Assembly (NCBI GenBank): GCA_016711085.1
Contig: JADJTR010000004.1
Coordinates: 62,001 to 126,000, forward strand
Source: Phyllobacteriaceae bacterium
Lineage (GTDB): Bacteria; Pseudomonadota; Alphaproteobacteria; Rhizobiales; Rhizobiaceae
DNA: 64,000 nt
Direction: 5' to 3'
Positions 50,272-59,889 of the stretch are shown here, in pieces (position 1 is the first letter of the stretch; every line of letters begins with the position of its first letter). The position numbers and the translations under genes were made by a program. Under the pieces are notes generated by a model. That model searched no databases, had not been told where the DNA came from, and was given only the letters and a program-made list of their open reading frames with translations.

Positions 50272-51560
50272 GCCTTCAGCATCTCTAAGACTACGTCGGC
50301 TAAGCTATCCCAGATCGACATTAGATGCTCAGGCGAAGGCGCGAAGTTTGTTGAATGGACGTATTTGTTCAAGGTGTCGGCAGACACGAGCTTGTCACCC
50401 TGCTTGAATTTTTTCAGCACCTCGACTTGCTTCGCGTCAATTTTTCCAGCCGCCTGAAGGTGCAGGCCTGCCTTCTCCAACCGGGTCGCGAGTTTATCGT
50501 TTTCATAGACCGCGACCTTCGCTTCCTTGATGTAGTTCTCAAGAGCGAGTTCGATGAGCACGCGCACGAGAACAGAGATCGCGTTGGGGTGGGTTCGCAG
50601 ATCAAGGTGAAACTGAAGCTCTTCCCAGATTCGGTGATGGCGCTGAAGCCGTCCCGGCCAGCTCAGGTCAAAGTCCTTCTGTGGAATAAGCGTCGTGCGA
50701 ACGGTCGGTTTCGCCTTGGCGCTTGGCTTGGGCTTTTCGATCGGCATCGCGGACTCAGCTATCGTCGCGATGCCTTTGTGGGGAAGGACGCCCTCGCGCT
50801 CAAGCTGATCAAGATAATTCTGCTTGCCGTCGATGTCCCAGATGTCCCCAAGCACCAGAGTGCGTTCGGCCATGTCCGTGGCAATACGGGCCAGCGCGGC
50901 GAGCGACTTTGTCGCGTCATGCGTGAACTGAAAGCGACCGTTCTTCATGCTGATACCGACGCGATGCCGGAATGGCTCAGCAGATAAGAGCCGATTTAGC
51001 GTTGATCGCGGGATCTTGCGTCGAGAGGGCAGCAGGTTTGCTTCTGCGAGCCGCTTTTCAATCTCGTCAGCAAGGCTCGGCCCGCCGCCCTTGCCGGTGC
51101 GCGTGATGAAGGTCGCCTTCATCCGGTCGTCCCAAGTGCTCTGGCCTACCCCGGACTGTGAGCCGGTGTGGCGACGGAAGAGAATTTCGTCGATCCGGTC
51201 GCGGTCGGTTTCGACCTGGCACGGAATCTCCCTAGGGAAGGTCCCTTTCCAGAGAGCCTTCTGGTCGCGGAAAAACGCTTGGAGCTCTGTGGTCGGCGCT
51301 CGACGCGGTTCGTCGAGCAGCTTAAGGCAGGTCACGCGACGGTTGCCGTCAAAGACGATGAACTTGGATTTGTCGGGTGAGACGAGAGGATATTCGTAGA
51401 TTTCGCCTTGCTCTACGATGTCCTTAGTTAGATTCCGCATGTGCGTTTCGCGCTCGTTGAAAAGCCAAGCTATCGCAGCCGTATCGTTTTCGAGCTCCCC
51501 ATGACGGTCGTTTGCGCGATTTACGACCAACGCACCCAAGGCAATCTTCTTAATAGCCAT
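50268..51560 (-). CDS. ParB/Srx N-terminal domain protein, accessory
   Basis: 430 aa with a perfect AAGGAGG ribosome site. The N-terminal ParB/sulfiredoxin-like fold has THMRNLTKDIVEQGEI, PLVSP, and FIVFDGNRRVTCLKLLDEP, matching the ParB DGxRR box. After about residue 200 comes a helical, charged region (LARIATDMAERTLVLGDIWD) and a C-terminal domain with LVRVLIELALENYIKEAK. It lacks the parA partner and chromosomal ParB layout, so segregation is unlikely. Proteins of this kind occur in defence and mobile islands. Lower GC than the host genes. Confidence 0.8.
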   Translation of the reverse strand: MAIKKIALGALVVNRANDRHGELENDTAAIAWLFNERETHMRNLTKDIVEQGEIYEYPLVSPDKSKFIVFDGNRRVTCLKLLDEPRRAPTTELQAFFRDQKALWKGTFPREIPCQVETDRDRIDEILFRRHTGSQSGVGQSTWDDRMKATFITRTGKGGGPSLADEIEKRLAEANLLPSRRKIPRSTLNRLLSAEPFRHRVGISMKNGRFQFTHDATKSLAALARIATDMAERTLVLGDIWDIDGKQNYLDQLEREGVLPHKGIATIAESAMPIEKPKPSAKAKPTVRTTLIPQKDFDLSWPGRLQRHHRIWEELQFHLDLRTHPNAISVLVRVLIELALENYIKEAKVAVYENDKLATRLEKAGLHLQAAGKIDAKQVEVLKKFKQGDKLVSADTLNKYVHSTNFAPSPEHLMSIWDSLADVVLEMLKA

Positions 51561-51578
51561 GGTTTTCCTCCTTAATTC

Positions 51579-51606
51579 AGAATACTGCGCGGAATTAGTG
51601 GATCAA
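51579..51606 (-). promoter_or_regulatory. Sigma70-like promoter of the ParB-like gene
   Basis: Read towards the gene: TTGATC (51601-51606), 16 bp, TATTCT (51579-51584), then the AAGGAGG site. This AT-rich promoter differs from the host's GC-rich upstream regions and fits an acquired gene. Confidence 0.45.
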
Positions 51607-51950
51607 GTGCATCTTATAACGGCGTGTGGGCCAAAGCTTCGAACGTCAGCTCTGTAATATTCGCTGCGGGCGCGTTGCAATCTTGGTGTGGCGGTCGCCT
51701 AAATGGCCGCTTTCCGAAATCCATCCAAAAAAGCAGTCAGTCGGCTTCCCGCCTCATATCCGACGTTCATGCTGCCACGATTGACAATTCATCGGATACC
51801 TCGAATCGAGCTGCTGGACCCAAACGGACCTATCCCACGATTGCTAGGTGGCCCCTCTCTCCTCAGCCACTTCTCGTCCGTTGCCCGGCGCAATTTGCCC
51901 ATCCGGCCCGGGGCAGCTAGTCCTTTTGGCCTCGCCACGACCTCTCGTTA
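51607..51950. other. Non-coding stretch at the island edge
   Basis: About 340 bp between the ParB-like promoter and the palindromic element. Short open frames on both strands lack ribosome sites and protein-like composition. It may hold decayed mobile DNA, but I recognise nothing in it. Confidence 0.5.
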
Positions 51951-51957
51951 GCAAGGT

Positions 51958-52043
51958 TACCCCACCCCTGCCCCTCCCCACAAGGGGGAGGGGAAAGGCG
52001 GTGGTTCCCCTCCCCTTGTGGGGCGGGGCAAGGGGTGGGGGTA
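51958..52043. repeat. GC-rich palindromic element, family B copy 2
   Basis: Inverted arms of the type TACCCCACCCC...GGGGTGGGGGTA with inner arms CCCCACAAGGGG and CCCCTTGTGGGG; a few single-base differences break perfect symmetry. It shares the CCACCCC(TT)GCCCCTCCC arm with the element at 48533-48650. It sits at the ettA-proximal edge of the lower-GC island, 37 bp beyond the ettA stop. Confidence 0.85.
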
Positions 52044-52080
52044 GCTTCTATGCACCTCAAGAGGGAGGGAAAGCGGCGGC

Positions 52081-53730
52081 TTACCTCGTCAGCTTCTTGT
52101 AGGTCACCCGGTGCGGGTTGATCGAATCGGCGCCGAGCCGGCGGACCTTGTCGGCCTCGTAGTCCTGGAAATTGCCCTCGAACCATTCGACATGGCTGTC
52201 GCCCTCGAAGGCGAGGATGTGGGTGGCGAGGCGGTCGAGGAAGAAGCGGTCATGGCTGATGATGACGGCGCAGCCGGCAAACGCCTCCAGCGCGTCTTCG
52301 AGCGCGGCGAGCGTCTCGGTGTCGAGATCGTTGGTCGGCTCGTCGAGGAGGAGGAGATTGCCGCCGGCCTTCAAGAGCTTGGCCAGATGCACGCGGTTGC
52401 GCTGGCCGCCCGACAGCGTGCCGACCTTCTGCTGCTGGTCGCCGCCCTTGAAGTTGAACGCGCCGCAATAGGCGCGGGAATTCATCTCGTGCTTGCCGAG
52501 CTTGACGATGTCGGCCCCGCCGGAGATTTCCTCCCAGACGGTCTTGTCCGGGTTCAGCGTGTCGCGGCTCTGGTCGACATAGGAGAGCTTGACCGTCTCG
52601 CCGATGCGGATGTCGCCGGCGTCCGGCTGCTCCTGGCCGGTGATCATGCGGAACAAAGTGGTCTTGCCGGCGCCGTTCGGGCCGATGACGCCGACGATGC
52701 CGCCGGGCGGCAGCTTGAAGGACAGATCGTCGATGAGCAGCCGGTCGCCGTAACCCTTCGACAGGCCGGTGAAATCGATGACCACCTGGCCCAGCCGCTC
52801 GCCGGCCGGGATGATGATCTGCGCGTCGCCGGGACGCCGGTCGCCGGCCGCCTGCACCAGCTCGTCATAGGCCTTGATGCGCGCCTTGGATTTGGTCTGG
52901 CGCGCCTTGGGGCTCGCCTGGATCCATTCGCGCTCGCGGCTGATCGCCTTTTGCCGCCCCGCCTCCTCGCGGCCCTCCTGCTCCATTCGCTTGGCCTTGG
53001 CGTTGAGATAGGCGGTGTAGTTGCCCTCGTAGGGAATGCCGCGGCCGCGGTCGAGCTCGAGGATCCAGCCGGTGACGTTGTCGAGGAAATAGCGGTCGTG
53101 GGTGACCATGATGACCGCGCCCGGATAGGCGCGCAGGTGCTTTTCCAGCCAGGCGATGGTCTCGGCGTCGAGATGGTTGGTCGGCTCGTCGAGGAGCAGG
53201 AGATCGGGCTTGGACAGCAGCAGCTGGCAGAGCGCGACGCGGCGCTTCTCGCCGCCGGAGAGGTTGTCGATCGAGGCCTCGCCCGGCGGGCAGCGCAGCG
53301 CGTCCATCGCCATCTCGACCTGGGCGTCGAGGTCCCACAGGTTCTGGCTGTCGATCAAATCCTGCAATCTGGCCGCCTCGTCGGCGGTGTCGTCGGAATA
53401 GTCCATCATCAGTTCGTTGTAGCGATCGATGATCGCCTTCTTCTTGGCGACGCCCTCCATGACGTTGCCCATGACATTGAGGGACGGGTCAAGCTCCGGC
53501 TCCTGCGGCAGATAGCCGGCGGTGGCGCCCTCGGCGAGCCAGGCTTCTCCGGTCCACTCCTTGTCGAGGCCGGCCATGATGCGCAGCATCGTCGATTTGC
53601 CGGCGCCGTTCGGCCCGAGAATGCCGATCTTGGCGTCGGGGTAGAAGGAGAGGTGGATGTTTTCCAGCACCTTCTTCGGCCCGTAGGCCTTGGTCAGACC
53701 CGACATGTGATAGACGAACTGGCGCGCCAT
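52081..53730 (-). CDS. ettA: Energy-dependent translational throttle protein EttA (ABC-F)
   Basis: Ribosome-binding ABC-F ATPase that gates the first translocation step according to ATP/ADP. It is 549 aa with two ABC domains. The first has [24 protein letters not shown] and [12 protein letters not shown]; the second has [24 protein letters not shown] and [12 protein letters not shown]. The arm and P-site tether region ([20 protein letters not shown] and [20 protein letters not shown]) identifies EttA rather than Uup. Confidence 0.96.
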   Translation of the reverse strand: MARQFVYHMSGLTKAYGPKKVLENIHLSFYPDAKIGILGPNGAGKSTMLRIMAGLDKEWTGEAWLAEGATAGYLPQEPELDPSLNVMGNVMEGVAKKKAIIDRYNELMMDYSDDTADEAARLQDLIDSQNLWDLDAQVEMAMDALRCPPGEASIDNLSGGEKRRVALCQLLLSKPDLLLLDEPTNHLDAETIAWLEKHLRAYPGAVIMVTHDRYFLDNVTGWILELDRGRGIPYEGNYTAYLNAKAKRMEQEGREEAGRQKAISREREWIQASPKARQTKSKARIKAYDELVQAAGDRRPGDAQIIIPAGERLGQVVIDFTGLSKGYGDRLLIDDLSFKLPPGGIVGVIGPNGAGKTTLFRMITGQEQPDAGDIRIGETVKLSYVDQSRDTLNPDKTVWEEISGGADIVKLGKHEMNSRAYCGAFNFKGGDQQQKVGTLSGGQRNRVHLAKLLKAGGNLLLLDEPTNDLDTETLAALEDALEAFAGCAVIISHDRFFLDRLATHILAFEGDSHVEWFEGNFQDYEADKVRRLGADSINPHRVTYKKLTR

Positions 53731-53804
53731 GGCGTCATGCCCCTTTTGAACGGATGAGCGGATTTGCGCTTCCTCTAGGCGAAAGCGCCGCCCGGGGCAA
53801 TGCG

Positions 53805-55591
53805 TCAGGGCAGGCGGCCGGTGTCGATGCGCCAGAGCTTCAGGCGGTTCTCCCCCGGCGAGGCGACGGGATCGAGACCGGGCCAGCTTCGCCCGTGCGC
53901 CAGCGCGTCATAGAGCGGCGCGCCCGGCGCTTCGACCTCGGCCGGCAATGCGCAGACCGCGACATGGGTGAACGGCGCGAGACCTCGCGGCGTTCCGCGT
54001 CGGTTGCGCCGGCAAAGGCGAGCCCGACGCGGCGAATGCCGGGCGCGGCGCGGTGATAGGGCAAAGCGGCGATCGTGTGGCCGTGCCGATTGCCGGCGAG
54101 CGTCATGGCAAGGCCGAGCGGCGCGATGATGCGGCCCGGCTCAAGGCGGGCGAGAAGGGAAAGGTCGGCGTCGGCGCAGGCATCGGCGCCCATCAGGTCT
54201 ATCCCGTCGATGGCTTTCGATGGACTCGGCATCGCGAAGGCCGCCGCCAGCGGCGTCGATGCCAGCGCCAGCACGGCCAGCCGCGCGACCGTCAACCCGC
54301 GAAGGGCGGAAAAACCGTGGGGCCCGGTCCGGTCAAGCGCCAGCGGCAGCAGCGGCGCGACGAAACCGAAGGGAAAGCGGATGTAGCGCATTTGCGCGGC
54401 CATCAGAACCAGCGAGGCAAGCGCCAGCGCCAGCAGGATCGCCGCGCCGAAATCGCCGCGATGAAGCCGCGCCAATCCATTGCCGGCGCCCGCGACGACG
54501 AGACCGGCGGCGGCGAGCAGCACGATGGGTGCGAGCAGCGAACCCTCGCGGGCGAAGGCGAACAGGCTTATTTCCTGCGCCACGCGCTCCAGCCAGAAGC
54601 GGCGCGACACGGAATCGATCATGGCGTAGGGGCCGGAAAGGCAACCCGGAAAGAGCAGCAGGACCGCCGCCGCCACCAGCGAAACGACCAGCGCCAGCGC
54701 CAGCAATCGCCGCATCGGCGAAAGCGGCGGCGCGCGCCAGAAACGGCCGAAGGCGCCGAGCGTCATGCCGCCAAGCGTGAGCAGGATGAACAAGGGCGCG
54801 GCAAAGGCGTCGCAGGCGGTCGCAAAAAGGCCGGACGGTCCGTTGAACGCCACCATCGCCGGCAAGGCGGCGACGGCCAGGGCCAAGCCGGCGGCCGCAA
54901 GGTGACGCGCCGCGTCGCCGCCCTCAATCGCCGCCAGCAGCGTCAGCACGCCGAAACCGACGGCGATGAAAGGCAGTGTTTCAAGCCCGACGGCGACCGA
55001 CAGCACAGCGGCGACGCCCGCGACAAACGGCGCGGCGCGGACTGGCGCGATCAACCCCCACGCCATCGCCGCCATCGCCACGAGCTGGATATTGTGATGG
55101 TCGATGCGGGTCGGGCTGAACTCCAGCACAGCGGCGAAGGCGATCAGCCCGGTTTCGAACGCTTCGATCGGACGCAAAGGCCGGCCGAGCACAGCCGAGG
55201 CAAGCGCCGTCTGGAACCAGGCGAATGCGCCAAGCAGCAGCGGCGGAACGACGAAGAAGGCGAAATCCAGCGGCGATCCCGCGCCGGCCAGCGCCGCGAG
55301 CCACGCAACCGCGACATAGGGCAGGTCGACCAGTCGCGACCATGGCGAAATATAAGGCTCCGGCATGGCGATGACGGGGATGGCGCGGTCGAACCATGCG
55401 CCGTCGGCCCACAGGTCGGCGATTTGCAGCGCCCGCATCTTGTCGTCGATATCGGCGATGGTCCAAACCCCGTCGGCCGAATCGGCGACAAGGATGAACA
55501 GGCCGGCCAGCCAGAAAAGAAAAAAAGGCGCAATGGCACCGGCGACGCCAGCGAGCGGCGTCACGGCGACCGGGGTTTCGACACGGCTCAT
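53805..55591 (-). CDS. GT-C-fold membrane glycosyltransferase-like protein (3' frameshift)
   Basis: About 12-13 membrane segments. The first periplasmic loop has [22 protein letters not shown] and [12 protein letters not shown]; a second loop has [13 protein letters not shown], whose DHH recalls the STT3/PglB donor-binding motif. This suggests a polyprenyl-linked sugar or oligosaccharide transferase, but no exact family is certain. A base is missing near 53981-53990; restored, the C-terminus reads [20 protein letters not shown] and ends [10 protein letters not shown], giving 595 aa. The uncorrected frame ends at 53840 in an arginine-rich tail. Confidence 0.78.
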
Positions 55592-55669
55592 GTAAACGGG
55601 CCCGACTTTGCGCTGGCCCGCTTTGTCGCACGGGAACGGTTAAATCGGCGTGTAAGCTGGCCCGTCAAA

Positions 55670-55706
55670 CGGAAAGCCCCTCCGCGCCGGGGGAGCGCGG
55701 AGGGGC
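55670..55706 (-). terminator. Intrinsic terminator of the acidic peptide gene
   Basis: A 12-bp perfect GC stem (55676-55687 with 55695-55706, 7-base loop) followed on the minus strand by CTTTCCGTTT, 20 bp past the stop of the first acidic peptide gene. Confidence 0.75.
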
Positions 55707-55725
55707 GCGGACGTCGACGCCCGGA

Positions 55726-55965
55726 TCAGTCGTCGTCGTCGCTGCCGTTGTCGTCGTCATCCTCGCTGTCCTGGTCGTCATCGCCGCCATGGCGACGCTT
55801 CTTGTGGCCGCGCCTGTCGTCGTTGGAAACAAGGGTCAAATCGCCGTCATCGGCTGCCGAGGCGACTGCCGGCGTATCGAAACGCGCCGCGGCCGCGAAT
55901 GCGGTCATGGAAAAGGACGACAGCGCCATCGCGATGGCGATGGCGGATGTGGTGATGCGCAGCAT
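55726..55965 (-). CDS. Small secreted Asp-rich protein
   Basis: 79 aa from MLRITTSAIAIAMALSSFSM, with a GGGAGGG ribosome site. The signal peptide ends at about TAFAAAA. A short middle (DDGDLTLVSNDDRR) and a basic patch (GHKKRRHGG) lead into a tail almost entirely of Asp, Glu and Ser. Such tails bind divalent cations; no enzyme motif. It is similar in layout to the next gene upstream, so they may be divergent duplicates. Confidence 0.75.
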   Translation of the reverse strand: MLRITTSAIAIAMALSSFSMTAFAAAARFDTPAVASAADDGDLTLVSNDDRRGHKKRRHGGDDDQDSEDDDDNGSDDDD

Positions 55966-56099
55966 GGAGCCCTCCCTTGGATGACGCCCCTCCCAGGGGC
56001 GCAACGATGAGGTTAGCGGGGTCGGGGTGACATCGGGCTGACGGACGGCGTCAGCATTCTGTCATTTTCGTCGCCGCGAAATTGGCGGACGCCAATAAT

Positions 56100-56127
56100 G
56101 CCGGCGGCCGCTTTCGCGGCCGCCGGC
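56100..56127 (-). terminator. Perfect 12-bp hairpin after the second acidic gene
   Basis: GCCGGCGGCCGC and its exact complement (56100-56111 with 56116-56127, 4-base loop), 13 bp past the stop. There is no T-run after it (ATTATTGG), so it may stabilise the mRNA end or terminate weakly. Confidence 0.5.
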
Positions 56128-56139
56128 ATGGCTGATGGA

Positions 56140-56469
56140 TTAATCGTGATCGCCGCCTTCGCCATTGGCCTCGCTTTCACCATGGCCTTCGCTTTCGCCG
56201 TGGCCTTCATTGCCGTCGCCTTGGCCCTCATTGCTTTCGCCGTCGCCGTCGTTGCCGCCTTCACCTCCGTTGTCGTCATTGGCGCCGTCGCGCCCCCGGA
56301 ATTTGCCGACCATGCCGCTCTTGGCGAGAACGAGGTCGTCATTGGCCTGGTCGGCCGCGATGATGCTGTCGACGTTGAGGGGCGCGGCCGATGCGGCCGG
56401 AATGGCGAGCGCGCCGAGCAGGTTGGACAGGGCGACGAGCGAGGTGGCGAGGCGAAGCGTGGTTGTCAT
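56140..56469 (-). CDS. Small secreted Gly/Glu/His-rich acidic protein
   Basis: 109 aa from MTTTLRLATSLVALSNLLGA with a GGAG site. The signal peptide ends near AASAA. After SIIAADQANDDLVLAKSG (compare DLTLVSND in the neighbour) the tail repeats units such as GHGESE, GNEG and GDGE. Acidic and histidine residues suggest metal binding in the periplasm. Function unknown. The repetitive G/A-purine codons could also make its exact length unstable. Confidence 0.75.
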   Translation of the reverse strand: MTTTLRLATSLVALSNLLGALAIPAASAAPLNVDSIIAADQANDDLVLAKSGMVGKFRGRDGANDDNGGEGGNDGDGESNEGQGDGNEGHGESEGHGESEANGEGGDHD

Positions 56470-56509
56470 GGCGTTTCTCCGTTGAACTGTTGCGTCCGTG
56501 CTTCGAACG

Positions 56510-56542
56510 TGACGCCGTTATGACGCCGCCCGCATGACGCCG
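56510..56542. promoter_or_regulatory. Three TGACGCCG repeats, possible operator
   Basis: TGACGCCG occurs at 56510, 56521 and 56535, 11 and 14 bp apart, in the gap between the second acidic gene and the divergent hydrolase. One more copy on the opposite strand lies at 56046-56053 upstream of the first acidic gene. A shared regulator is possible; none is identified. Confidence 0.35.
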
Positions 56543-56616
56543 GCCTGACCGCCTCAGTCACCGTCCCGTCATTTTTCCCGCTTCCGCTTTCTTGCCGCAC
56601 GGCCTATCGTCCGGCC

Positions 56617-57549
56617 ATGAGCGCATCCTTCCAATCCTTCGTCCTCCCCTCCCCGACCGGCGCGAAATTGCGCGTTTACCGACGGCCTGCCGATGGCGCG
56701 GCGCGCGGCGTCGTCCAGGTCAATCACGGACTGGCCGAACATGCGGCGCGCTATGCCCGGTTCGCTGAGGCCTTGGCGGCCCGCGGCTTCCACGTTTACG
56801 CCCATGATCATCGCGGCCACTGCGCAACGACGGCGCCCGATGCGCCGGCCGGGCGTTTCGCCAACGCGAACGGCGCGGCGCTTGTGATCGGCGATGTCGT
56901 CGCTGTCCACGATCTGATCGCCAAAGCGCATCCAGGCCTTCCCGTCATCGTCTTCGGTCATTCGATGGGCGGATTGATCGCGCTGAATTTCCTCACGGAG
57001 CACGCCGCACGCGTCGACGCCGGGGCAATATGGAACGCCAATTTTTCCGCCGGCCTGCTCGGCCGGCTGGCGCGGGCCATGCTCGCTTTCGAAGCCTTCA
57101 GACTCGGTTCGGACGTGCCTTCCCGCCTGTTGCCGAAGGTGACTTTCCAGGCCTGGGCGCGGCAGGTGAAAGGCGCGCGCACGCCGTTCGATTGGTTGTC
57201 GCGCGACGGGCAGGAGGTCGACGCCTACATTGCCGATCCGCTGTGCGGCTGGGACGCCACCGTGTCGATGTGGCGCGATGTGCTCGACCTGGTCTTCGCC
57301 GGGGCCGACGATGGCAATCTGCGCATGATCCGGCGCGACATGCCGTGGCAACTGGTCGGCGGCGAGAAAGACCCGGCGACGAATGGCGGCAAGGCGGTGC
57401 TCGATCTCGGCGGCCGCCTGCGCCGGCTCGGCTTCGCCCGTGTGTCGGAGCGCATTTTCCTCGACACGCGACACGAGGGATTGAACGAGATCAACCGCGA
57501 GGACGTGACGCGGCATTTCGTCGACTGGGCGGTTTCGGTGACGGCGTGA
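56617..57549 (+). CDS. Alpha/beta hydrolase, monoacylglycerol lipase/lysophospholipase-like
   Basis: 310 aa, no signal peptide. The oxyanion region is VVQVNHGLAEHAARYARFA, the nucleophile elbow is VIVFGHSMGGLIALNFL (Ser at about 115), and the late Asp and His are in QLVGGEKDP (Asp) and LDTRHEGLNE (His). This is the Serine aminopeptidase S33/PldB pattern. Probably degrades lysolipids or monoacylglycerol in the cytoplasm or at the membrane. Confidence 0.9.
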   Translation: MSASFQSFVLPSPTGAKLRVYRRPADGAARGVVQVNHGLAEHAARYARFAEALAARGFHVYAHDHRGHCATTAPDAPAGRFANANGAALVIGDVVAVHDLIAKAHPGLPVIVFGHSMGGLIALNFLTEHAARVDAGAIWNANFSAGLLGRLARAMLAFEAFRLGSDVPSRLLPKVTFQAWARQVKGARTPFDWLSRDGQEVDAYIADPLCGWDATVSMWRDVLDLVFAGADDGNLRMIRRDMPWQLVGGEKDPATNGGKAVLDLGGRLRRLGFARVSERIFLDTRHEGLNEINREDVTRHFVDWAVSVTA

Positions 57550-57615
57550 GGGCGGAATGGTGGCTGTCAGCCTGCCCTTGAGCGGTCGCGAAAAGTAGAC
57601 GGCCGGCCTGGATTT

Positions 57616-57750
57616 GCCTCTCCCCTCGGGGAAAGGCAGGCGATGGCCGCAGGCCAGAGCCCGTGAGGTGGCAATACGCCCGATTGCCGTGTCCTTTCCC
57701 CCTCACCCGGCCATCGCTTCGCTCGGCCGACCTCTCCCCGGCGGGGAGAG
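57616..57750. repeat. Palindromic element, family C copy 1 (beside the IS110 element)
   Basis: Hairpins CCTCTCCCC...GGGGAGAG bound the element, and its core (57671-57707, GCAATACGCCCGAT...) recurs at 58917-58953 with only two adjacent differences over 37 bp, in the same orientation. Its right hairpin ends 16 bp from the transposase stop. Confidence 0.8.
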
Positions 57751-57765
57751 CGACTGTCTTGGCGG

Positions 57766-58702
<937 letters not shown>

Positions 58703-58711
58703 CTTCTCCCA

Positions 58712-58849
58712 TCCTTGCCTAAACGGGCTTCGCTTGCGGCCCAGGCGACTGTTCGGGTTCGATGGAACGGCGGACGGCGACCCAGCTCTCCCAAGCCGCA
58801 CGCCCAGAGGTGGGTCGGTCTCCCGTCCGCCACCGCAACCGGCACTATA
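58712..58849 (-). ncRNA. Candidate IS110 bridge RNA and its promoter -10
   Basis: Upstream of the transposase, the minus strand has TATAGT (58844-58849), then a long stem: 58823-58831 pairs with 58769-58777, and 58811-58817 with 58778-58784, with a 5-base one-sided bulge and a large loop. A GTTC-CATC-GAAC hairpin (58757-58768) and a second looped stem (58717-58746, GCCT...AGGC with inner GGC/GCC) follow. IS110 recombinases are known to use a bridge RNA from this end, with internal loops that read target and donor. Structure was judged by eye. Confidence 0.5.
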
Positions 58850-58910
58850 CCGGATTCGGCACATGATGAGTTACAAGGTGGCGAGGCTGAGCTTGTCGAA
58901 GCCGAGCCGG

Positions 58911-58998
58911 AGAGGGGCAATACGCCCGATCACCGTGTCCTTTCCCCCTCACCTGATCGCGCCTTCGGCGCTCTCGTCCTCTCCCCGAGGGGAGAGGA
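58911..58998. repeat. Palindromic element, family C copy 2
   Basis: Shares the GCAATACGCCCGAT core and CCTTTCCCCCTCACC with the copy at 57616-57750, and ends in the hairpin CCTCTCCCC/GGGGAGAGG (58979-58997). It lies between the IS110 non-coding end and terC. The remaining bases of the gap up to 59094 hold only the terC ribosome site (GGAGC, 59081-59085). Confidence 0.8.
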
Positions 58999-59094
58999 AA
59001 AAGGAGGCGCGGCGATTGCCAGCCCTTCCCCCACGCTTGGCGCGGCTTGCCAACTCGGCTACAGCATCGCGCAACCGACCGGAGCTTGCCGACC

Positions 59095-59889
59095 ATGCTT
59101 GCCGAACTGCTGACGCTCGAACACCTGACGACCTTCCTGATCCTGACCGCGCTGGAAACCGTCCTCGGCTTCGACAATCTGCTCTACATCTCGCTCGAGG
59201 CCAAACGCGTCGATCCCAAGCGCGAAGCCTATGTGCGGCGCATGGGCATTTTCCTCGCCATCGGCCTGCGCATCGTGCTGCTGTTCGTCGTCCTCCAGCT
59301 GATCGACCTGTTCCAGGAGCCGTTTTTCCACGTCGAGCACGCCTGGTTCACCGGCGCGATTTCCGGCCATGCGCTGATCGTGCTCGGCGGCGGCGCGTTC
59401 CTCATCCATACGGCGATCAAGGAAATCTACCATCTGATCGGCAATCCCGATGTCGGCCATGACAAGGACGGACCGAAGTACCGAACTGTCGGATCCGCCT
59501 TTTTCTGGATCCTGGTGATGAACATCGTTTTCTCGTTCGACACCGTGCTTTCCGCCGTGGCGCTGACCAAGCAGTTCTGGGTGATGACGGCGGCGATCAT
59601 CGTCTCCGGCGTGCTGATGGTGTGGATGGCAGACGCCGTGGCGTCTTTCCTCAAGCGCAACCGCATGTACGAGGTGCTCGGCCTGTTCGTCCTCCTGCTC
59701 GTCGGCTTCATGCTGCTGACCGAGGGCGGCCACATCGCGCATCTGTCGTTCTTCGGCTATCCGGTCGAGGCGATGTCGAAATCGACCTTCTATTTCGTCC
59801 TCGTGGTGCTGATCGCGGTGGAGGTGATCCAGTCGAAATACCAGCGCCGCATCCTCGCCGAGCAGGACAGGGACAGCGCCCATGGCTGA
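59095..59889 (+). CDS. TerC-family integral membrane protein
   Basis: 264 aa from MLAELLTLEHLTTFLILTAL, 7-8 membrane segments. The paired TerC motifs are VLGFDNLLYISLEA and IVFSFDTVLSAVALT, with acidic residues inside the membrane thought to bind metal ions; Mn2+ export is known for relatives. A histidine/aspartate loop (GNPDVGHDKDGPK) lies in between. Overlaps the TPP enzyme gene by 8 bp. Confidence 0.93.
   Translation: MLAELLTLEHLTTFLILTALETVLGFDNLLYISLEAKRVDPKREAYVRRMGIFLAIGLRIVLLFVVLQLIDLFQEPFFHVEHAWFTGAISGHALIVLGGGAFLIHTAIKEIYHLIGNPDVGHDKDGPKYRTVGSAFFWILVMNIVFSFDTVLSAVALTKQFWVMTAAIIVSGVLMVWMADAVASFLKRNRMYEVLGLFVLLLVGFMLLTEGGHIAHLSFFGYPVEAMSKSTFYFVLVVLIAVEVIQSKYQRRILAEQDRDSAHG

Noticed and set aside
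50268..51560. Chromosomal ParB partition protein
   Set aside because: No parA or parS is nearby, the C-terminal half does not resemble ParB, and the gene's base composition marks it as acquired.
51624..51951. Short plus-strand frames in the island edge
   Set aside because: They overlap each other, lack ribosome sites and have no protein-like pattern.
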